DNA from: an uncultured Clostridia bacterium
GTDB taxonomy: Bacteria; Bacillota; Clostridia; Christensenellales; CAG-917
Direction of reading: 5' to 3'
Length of the DNA stretch: 9,387 nt
Assembly (NCBI GenBank): GCA_946056785.1
Contig: CAMGKS010000043.1
Coordinates: 1 to 9,387, forward strand
The notes under the pieces are model-generated. The model did not search any database and was not told where the DNA came from. It saw nothing but the letters and a program-made list of their open reading frames with translations. A program made the position numbers and the translations under genes. Within the stretch, counting starts at the first letter, position 1; the number at the start of each line of letters is the position of its first letter. This document shows, in pieces, positions 5,423 through 9,387 of the stretch.

Positions 5423-7612
5423 ATGAAAAGATTTCTCAAACTTGGTTTGATTGTGTTTGTTATCACAGTGATTTCGCTCTTTGTTCTTACCGCTTGTAAC
5501 TATAATACGACGGTAGGCGAGGAGCTTATCACTAACGGCAGTTTTGAAATCACCGAAGAGGGTTCGAGCGGCACTTTAATTTCAGGCTGGACAAGAGGTT
5601 CAAAAGATTCAACCTTTTCCAAGTCGGAAATAAGTTTGTCGCAGTCGGCTTCCGACGGCAGAGATGACTTAGGCGAAAAAACCTTAAAAATCCAAAATAC
5701 CGAAGGTACGGCTACGTACGTTTACCAAAGCGTGAAAGTCGATAAAAACAAGGCTTATAAGATTACTTATCAAGTCAAAGTTCCTTCTGCGATTAAAGTA
5801 GGCGGAAGCGACTATGCAAAAGGTGCATACGTCACTTTCCTTGAAAATACAGACTACGTTTTAGGTGAAATAACAAACGCAACGGACGGCTGGACGGAAG
5901 TTACGCTTTACGTATCTCCGAAAAACACGGATTACCTTACAATTTGTCTTAAACTCGGCGAAGAAACCGATTTGGCAAAAGGCACGGTATATTTCGACAA
6001 CGTTTCAATGAAGAGAGTCGATACCGTTCCTGCAAGTGCAACCGTAGTAGAAATCAGTCGTGAAAAAGTTGTAAGATACAGCGAAAACGCAAGCGGTATA
6101 GCGTTTGTCGTTTGTCTCACGTTGCTTACCGTAGCTTTGGCAGTTGCCGCATACGTTCTTATACGTAGAGTTTACGGCAACCGTACTGGTCTTAACGATT
6201 TCGGACAGACTGTCGTTAAAACCGAAAAAGAAAAGCTCACGTTTAAAAAGGTCGCAACGCATCCTATCGCCATTGCGTTATATCTTGCAATTTCAACGCT
6301 GCTTATCAGATTTATATTACTTTTCACAACGTACGGTTTCGGCGTTTCTATGACTAAGCTTATTACCGTGGCAAGAGCTACGGAAACCGTTGTGCCGCAA
6401 AACATTTTCGCATATTTGACGAAATACGGTTATGATTCGTATACGCCGGGGCAGTTGTATTTAATTTACGTCTTTGGCGGTATGGGTAGGGCATTAAACG
6501 ACGCATCGCTTTCAATGTGGCTCAGAGTTCCATCGATTCTTGCTGATATTGCGGTTGTTCTTGCAATTTATTTCTATGGTAAAAAATACGTCGGAAACAA
6601 GATATCGACGGTATATGCAGGCTTATATGCGTTATTGCCGATTGTATTTGTAATGAGTTCTTCAAAAGGTTCTTTTGAATCTGTCCTTGTAGCGCTTGTT
6701 CTTATTGCATTCTTGCTTTTGATTGAGAAAAAATATATTGCGTCGTATGCAACGTTTGCTTTGTCGGTTTTATTCGATATGCGGGCATTGGCTGTCGTTC
6801 TTCTTGCAATGTGTTATCTTGTTTATATGTATTACAGAGCGGATAGCACGCTTAAATCGTTTAACGCTGTAAGAGCAAAAATTATATTCGGATTTGTCGG
6901 AGCTTTTGTTTCGTTTGTCTTGCTTAGTCTTCCGTTTACAATCGGCGTCGAAGGCAAACCGCTTTACGTGTTTGAATATTACAAAAACATAATGGCAAAC
7001 AATTTGTCGTTTAGCGGAAATGCATTCAATTTGTATTCGATGGTAGGTATGAACGGAAACAGCGTGAATAATACCGCTGCGATATTCAATTTGATTTTCT
7101 TGCTTGTGCTGCAAATTTACGTCATAGCGCTGTATATGAAAAACAAAAACAGACTTGAGCTTCTTTTGCTTGCTTCGTTCGACGTTGCAATAGTCGCCGT
7201 ATTTACGTTGAAAGTCGATTACACGTATCTGTTTATGGCAATAGCATTGCTTATGATTTATGCAATGATTTCAGGCGAAAAGAGAGCTTTCATTTTGATA
7301 GGAGCAATTTCAACGCTTTCGTTTATGAACGTAGGACAGCTTATGAATCAATCTGGATTTGTGGTTGCCAATGCAAGAGGACTTATCGCATCGTTTGAAT
7401 CTTTGGACGTATATTTGATTCTGTTCAGCGTTGTTACGGTATTGACGGCTCTTTACTATGGTTACGTAACGTATTCGATTTGTAATAACGGTAAAAAGTG
7501 CGATATACCTGCGATGAGAGAAAATTTGTTCGTAACGTTGAAGAACTTTTTCAAAGATATGAAAAATAAGGGCGCTTCAAAACGTGCGGCAAAAAATGCT
7601 GATAAAGATTAA
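5423..7612 (+). CDS. Predicted lipoprotein: jelly-roll ectodomain fused to GT-C-like polytopic membrane region
   Basis: I do not recognise a named gene for this 729-residue membrane protein. Residues 1-24 form a signal peptide ending in a lipobox-like LTAC, so Cys25 may be lipidated. Residues about 35-198 resemble a carbohydrate-binding jelly roll: ELITNGSFE, a GW tryptophan, YVYQSVKVDKNKAYKITYQV, GWTEVTLYV and GTVYFDNVSM. A helix at 224-247 followed by RRVYGNR crosses inward, a charged cytosolic linker follows, and many helices run from about 279 to 685. The tail (KNFFKDMKNKGASKRAAKNADKD, in parts) is lysine-rich. YTPGQLYL (340-347) and NAFNLYSMVGMNG (533-545) recall GT-C glycosyltransferases of Clostridia. 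However, the family's acidic first-loop motif and its WGQxD motif read GFGVSMTK and SKGSFES here. Ribosome binding site is weak (AGG at 5416-5418); coupling to rplS is likely. Sugar binding or a transferase ancestry is inference. Confidence 0.65.
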   Translation: MKRFLKLGLIVFVITVISLFVLTACNYNTTVGEELITNGSFEITEEGSSGTLISGWTRGSKDSTFSKSEISLSQSASDGRDDLGEKTLKIQNTEGTATYVYQSVKVDKNKAYKITYQVKVPSAIKVGGSDYAKGAYVTFLENTDYVLGEITNATDGWTEVTLYVSPKNTDYLTICLKLGEETDLAKGTVYFDNVSMKRVDTVPASATVVEISREKVVRYSENASGIAFVVCLTLLTVALAVAAYVLIRRVYGNRTGLNDFGQTVVKTEKEKLTFKKVATHPIAIALYLAISTLLIRFILLFTTYGFGVSMTKLITVARATETVVPQNIFAYLTKYGYDSYTPGQLYLIYVFGGMGRALNDASLSMWLRVPSILADIAVVLAIYFYGKKYVGNKISTVYAGLYALLPIVFVMSSSKGSFESVLVALVLIAFLLLIEKKYIASYATFALSVLFDMRALAVVLLAMCYLVYMYYRADSTLKSFNAVRAKIIFGFVGAFVSFVLLSLPFTIGVEGKPLYVFEYYKNIMANNLSFSGNAFNLYSMVGMNGNSVNNTAAIFNLIFLLVLQIYVIALYMKNKNRLELLLLASFDVAIVAVFTLKVDYTYLFMAIALLMIYAMISGEKRAFILIGAISTLSFMNVGQLMNQSGFVVANARGLIASFESLDVYLILFSVVTVLTALYYGYVTYSICNNGKKCDIPAMRENLFVTLKNFFKDMKNKGASKRAAKNADKD

Positions 7613-7817
7613 TTTTGAATAGATTGTTACGTAAATTATTGTCTTTTACGAAACGGCTGAAATTTGTGTACAGCAAAAATAACGTTATTCATAATCGTAA
7701 ATCTCAGATTTTGAATGACTGAAAGTTATTTAAAATAAAATTGTAAGCGTTTAGTTTTAGATTTTGTATCGTAAAATGCAAGACAATATTAAGCACACAA
7801 TATATGTAATAATTTTC
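7613..7817 (+). other. 205-nt stretch between the membrane protein stop and the terminator
   Basis: No open reading frame of useful length is present. The simplest reading is a long 3' UTR. CATAAT at 7690-7695, with TGTACA (7667-7672) 17 bp upstream, is a poor promoter match that could start a transcript of about 150 nt ending at the terminator. That is weak evidence for a small RNA. Confidence 0.35.
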
Positions 7818-7850
7818 AAAATAAAGGCGGAATAACCGCCTTTATTTTTT
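7818..7850 (+). terminator. Strong intrinsic terminator
   Basis: The stem is 13 bp and perfect: bases 7818-7830 ending in AAAGGCGG pair with 7836-7848 beginning CCGCCTTT, around the loop AATAA. The 3' arm runs into ATTTTTT and then GTTTTT. It would end the rplS-membrane protein transcript on the plus strand. The A-rich 5' arm gives a partial U-tract in the other direction as well, so it may act on minus-strand transcripts from the LUD gene. Confidence 0.92.
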
Positions 7851-8098
7851 GTTTTTAAGCTACAAAATTTAGCGTGCATTTAAAGTTTTAGCTTTACGCT
7901 AACGGAAAAACAATATCGAATTTTAATAAACTTTGCATTATGATTTATAACGACAAATTGAAAGTGCCGCAATTTTGAATGTCGCTTTGTTTTTGAGCTA
8001 CAAAATTTAGCGTAATTTATAATTTTAAGTTTTCCTTAAGTTTTCCTAACGAAAAATATATTGAACTTAATAGAACATTGCATTATGATTTATAACGA
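7851..8098. repeat. Two diverged copies of a ~110-bp direct repeat
   Basis: Copy A runs from 7851 to 7953 and copy B from 7989 to 8098. The left 25 bases differ at one position (GTTTTTAAGCTACAAAATTT at 7851, GTTTTTGAGCTACAAAATTT at 7989), and both continue AGCGT. The right end TTGCATTATGATTTATAACG plus A is identical over 21 bases (7933-7953 and 8078-8098). The middles have diverged and differ in length by 7 bp. Copy A also holds a 7-bp inverted repeat, TTAGCGT (7869-7875) and ACGCTAA (7896-7902). No gene is visible in either copy. Confidence 0.85.
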
Positions 8099-8125
8099 TT
8101 TTTTGAGTGTATAATTGTTCAAAAT

Positions 8126-8235
8126 ATCTTAAATTGCAAAATAGCCTTAAAGCATTTAAACAACGTTGAATATTTAAACAGCTAAAATAACTAATCAATC
8201 TTAGATTGCAAAATAGCTTTAAAGAATTTAAACAA
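8126..8235. repeat. 38-bp direct repeat pair with 72-bp period
   Basis: A 38-base block at 8126-8163 recurs at 8198-8235 with three mismatches. Both contain ATTGCAAAATAGC and end in TTTAAACAA. A third partial fragment, ATCTTAGATT, is at 8270-8279. GCCGCAATTTT is also shared between 7966-7976 and 8326-8336, hinting that a larger unit was duplicated. The whole interval 8099-8367 has no convincing gene. Confidence 0.85.
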
Positions 8236-8367
8236 TATTGCTTTTTAATAGCCGTGAATTCTTTCAACAATCTTAGATTATTGATGCTTTAGATTGTATA
8301 AAAGTAATAAATTATTTAAACAGTCGCCGCAATTTTAATGCTAAAAAACAATATTTAGGCTGAAAAA

Positions 8368-8973
8368 TCAATATCCCAATTCTTCATCGACAAGAATCAC
8401 GTAAAAGTTTTTATTTCTTGTCGGGTGATGATGGATAACCGTTGCATTGCATATCGTTTCATCGTTTTTGCATGTTTCACAGCTTTTACCGTAAATGCAA
8501 GGATTATCTTTATGAAGGCGTTCGCAATTAAGCCTTGCGGCGGTGTTTTTTATCCTATCAAACGCCGTATTCAAGTCCGTTGTGATTTTATTTTTTCCTA
8601 CTACCATCAAAACGTTTTTAGGCCCATAAAGTGTTGCTGCAACTCTGTTTGCGGTACCGTCTGTATTTACGATTTCTCCGCCTTTTGTTACGGCGTTTGC
8701 GCTGCATACAAAAAAGTCGGTGCTGAATGCTTTTTTCATTACGCTTTCAGCAGTTTCTCCGTCTTTTAAGTAGGAACGATGACAAATCACAGAACCGCGC
8801 TCAATTAGTTTTTCGGCAAGTTTGATTGATTTTACGGTTTCAGAGCCGCCAAAAGAAGCGATTTCATTTTGCTTGATGATTTCCAATGATTTTTTCAACG
8901 CCTCGTCTGCGTCTTTAACGCAAAAAGCTATAAATCCTCTATTGTTAAGATTTTCACAAACGGTTTTTAACAT
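8368..8973 (-). CDS. LUD-domain protein (LutC/YkgG-like, DUF162)
   Basis: This 201-residue protein is a single LUD domain, related to LutC of the L-lactate oxidation complex LutABC. The visible family features are IASFGGSETV (38-47), STDFFVCSANAVTKGGEIVN (84-103) followed by TDGTANRVAATLYGPKNVLM (104-123), and VVGKNKI. A C-terminal cysteine cluster has Cys159, Cys165, Cys168 and Cys175 (PCIYGKSCETCKNDETIC). That spacing suggests a metal or Fe-S site, typical of stand-alone clostridial members, and the end VILVDEELGY also fits. LutA and LutB are not nearby, so a lactate role cannot be assumed. GAGGAA (8977-8982 on the complement) lies a few bases before the ATG. It is transcribed divergently from lepA from a consensus promoter about 30 nt upstream. 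Confidence 0.88.
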   Translation of the reverse strand: MLKTVCENLNNRGFIAFCVKDADEALKKSLEIIKQNEIASFGGSETVKSIKLAEKLIERGSVICHRSYLKDGETAESVMKKAFSTDFFVCSANAVTKGGEIVNTDGTANRVAATLYGPKNVLMVVGKNKITTDLNTAFDRIKNTAARLNCERLHKDNPCIYGKSCETCKNDETICNATVIHHHPTRNKNFYVILVDEELGY

Positions 8974-9006
8974 TTTTTCCTCGCAATAAAAATTATGATT
9001 GCCTAA

Positions 9007-9035
9007 ATTATAATTTTTTACTATAATATTGTCAA
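9007..9035 (-). promoter_or_regulatory. Full-consensus sigma-A promoter of the LUD gene
   Basis: Read on the complement, TTGACA (9035-9030) is followed by exactly 17 bases and then TATAAT (9012-9007). All twelve consensus positions match and the spacing is optimal. The predicted start near 9000 leaves a leader of about 27 nt, just long enough for the GAGGAA ribosome binding site. Confidence 0.9.
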
Positions 9036-9298
9036 GGTTTTATTATACCTCCATGGCAAAGTAATAGTTTGAAATTTAGCAAAAGAAAAAAGCGTTTTAA
9101 TTTTTATGCACGACAAGTTTCTTTTTATATTTCAATACGTTTTTTGTTTTGCCTGTTAACTATGTATGCGCGTATGCGGAAAGTTATAAAAAAATTATGC
9201 ATTTTTTATCCGTGTACGTATTAAAAATAAATTTTAAAAACGAATTATTTAATATGAATTAAAAAAACGAAATAGCAATTCGAATTGTGAGGACAGAT
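9036..9298. other. Divergent intergenic region between the LUD gene and lepA
   Basis: This AT-rich spacer, together with 8974-9035, separates the two divergent genes. GTATGCG occurs twice at 9164-9170 and 9172-9178. CAAGG-TTTTATTAT-ACC at 9034-9049 resembles the 14-bp array near rplS. TATAAA at 9185-9190 has no good -35 partner, so I cannot place the lepA promoter. No small gene was found. Confidence 0.5.
9289..9293 (+). promoter_or_regulatory. Ribosome binding site selecting the lepA TTG start
   Basis: GAGGA lies 5 nt before the TTG at 9299. An in-frame GTG at 9287 would sit on top of this site and has no purine-rich sequence upstream, so the TTG is the better start. Confidence 0.6.
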
Positions 9299-9387
9299 TT
9301 GAGCCAGGATAATATCAGAAATTTTTCAATAATCGCACACATTGATCACGGCAAAAGCACGCTTGCCGACAGACTCATTGAAAAGAC
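9299..9387 (+). CDS. lepA: Elongation factor 4 / LepA (3' truncated by window edge)
   Basis: Only the first 29 codons are present. After the initiator comes SQDNIRNFSIIAHIDHGKST followed by LADRLIEK. The segment NIRNFSIIAHIDHGKSTLADRL is the diagnostic LepA opening and contains the P-loop AHIDHGKST. LepA is a ribosome-associated translational GTPase related to EF-G, linked to back-translocation and to 30S biogenesis. The start is a TTG chosen from the ribosome binding site; a GTG at 9287 would add four residues. The rest of the gene, usually about 600 codons, lies beyond the window. Confidence 0.93.
   Translation, partial: MSQDNIRNFSIIAHIDHGKSTLADRLIEK

Noticed and set aside
6770..7114. A 114-codon minus-strand open frame
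   Set aside because: It is antisense to the membrane protein and has no ribosome binding site or recognisable motif.
8067..8270. A 67-codon minus-strand open frame with two similar Leu/Phe/Cys-rich units
   Set aside because: It starts at TTG without a ribosome binding site, lies in a repeat-rich AT region, and its composition looks like translated low-complexity DNA.
8340..8367. A terminator for the LUD gene on the minus strand just after its stop
   Set aside because: Only scattered pairing around GC-poor sequence was found. The bidirectional hairpin at 7818-7850 is a better but distant candidate.
8425..8769. A 114-codon plus-strand open frame
   Set aside because: It lies wholly inside the LUD gene on the opposite strand, which has clear family motifs, a promoter and a ribosome binding site.
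9287..9289. GTG as the lepA start
   Set aside because: It overlaps the GAGGA ribosome binding site of the TTG at 9299 and has none of its own, although it cannot be fully excluded.

Overview
The window looks like a stretch of chromosome from a low-GC Firmicute, most likely an uncultured Clostridia-type organism. The reasons are the AT-rich intergenic DNA, strong AGGAGG-type ribosome binding sites, the conserved order ffh-rpsP-khpA-rimM-trmD-rbgA-rnhB, and a lone clostridial-type LUD protein next to lepA. The genus cannot be read from the sequence.

Layout, left to right. The 3' two thirds of ffh (SRP GTPase) ends at 935. A 299-nt AT-rich gap with a 16-bp tandem repeat follows. Then comes a tight plus-strand operon: rpsP (bS16), khpA (KH protein), rimM (30S maturation), trmD (tRNA m1G37 methyltransferase), rbgA/ylqF (50S assembly GTPase), rnhB (RNase HII) and a YraN-family nuclease-like gene. 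From khpA onward these genes overlap or are 1 nt apart, so translational coupling is likely. After a 393-nt gap with six copies of a 14-bp repeat that contains TATAAT, rplS (bL19) has its own extended -10 promoter and a foldable leader. In Bacillus rplS lies between trmD and rbgA; here it has moved out of the operon.

Eight nucleotides after rplS is a 729-residue predicted lipoprotein. It joins a jelly-roll, carbohydrate-binding-like ectodomain to a polytopic membrane region resembling GT-C glycosyltransferases, but the acidic signature residues of that family appear to be missing. A strong intrinsic terminator lies about 200 nt beyond its stop. The 755-nt gap that holds this terminator also carries two families of degenerate direct repeats. 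A LUD-domain protein on the minus strand, with a full-consensus sigma-A promoter, then diverges from the start of lepA (EF4) at the right edge.

Functionally, most of the window concerns translation: protein targeting (Ffh), ribosomal proteins bS16 and bL19, subunit assembly (RimM, RbgA), tRNA modification (TrmD) and elongation (LepA), plus genome maintenance (RNase HII). The unusual parts are the membrane protein attached to the rplS transcript, the rplS control region, and the repeat clusters in the gaps. I saw no CRISPR array, insertion sequence, tRNA or rRNA.
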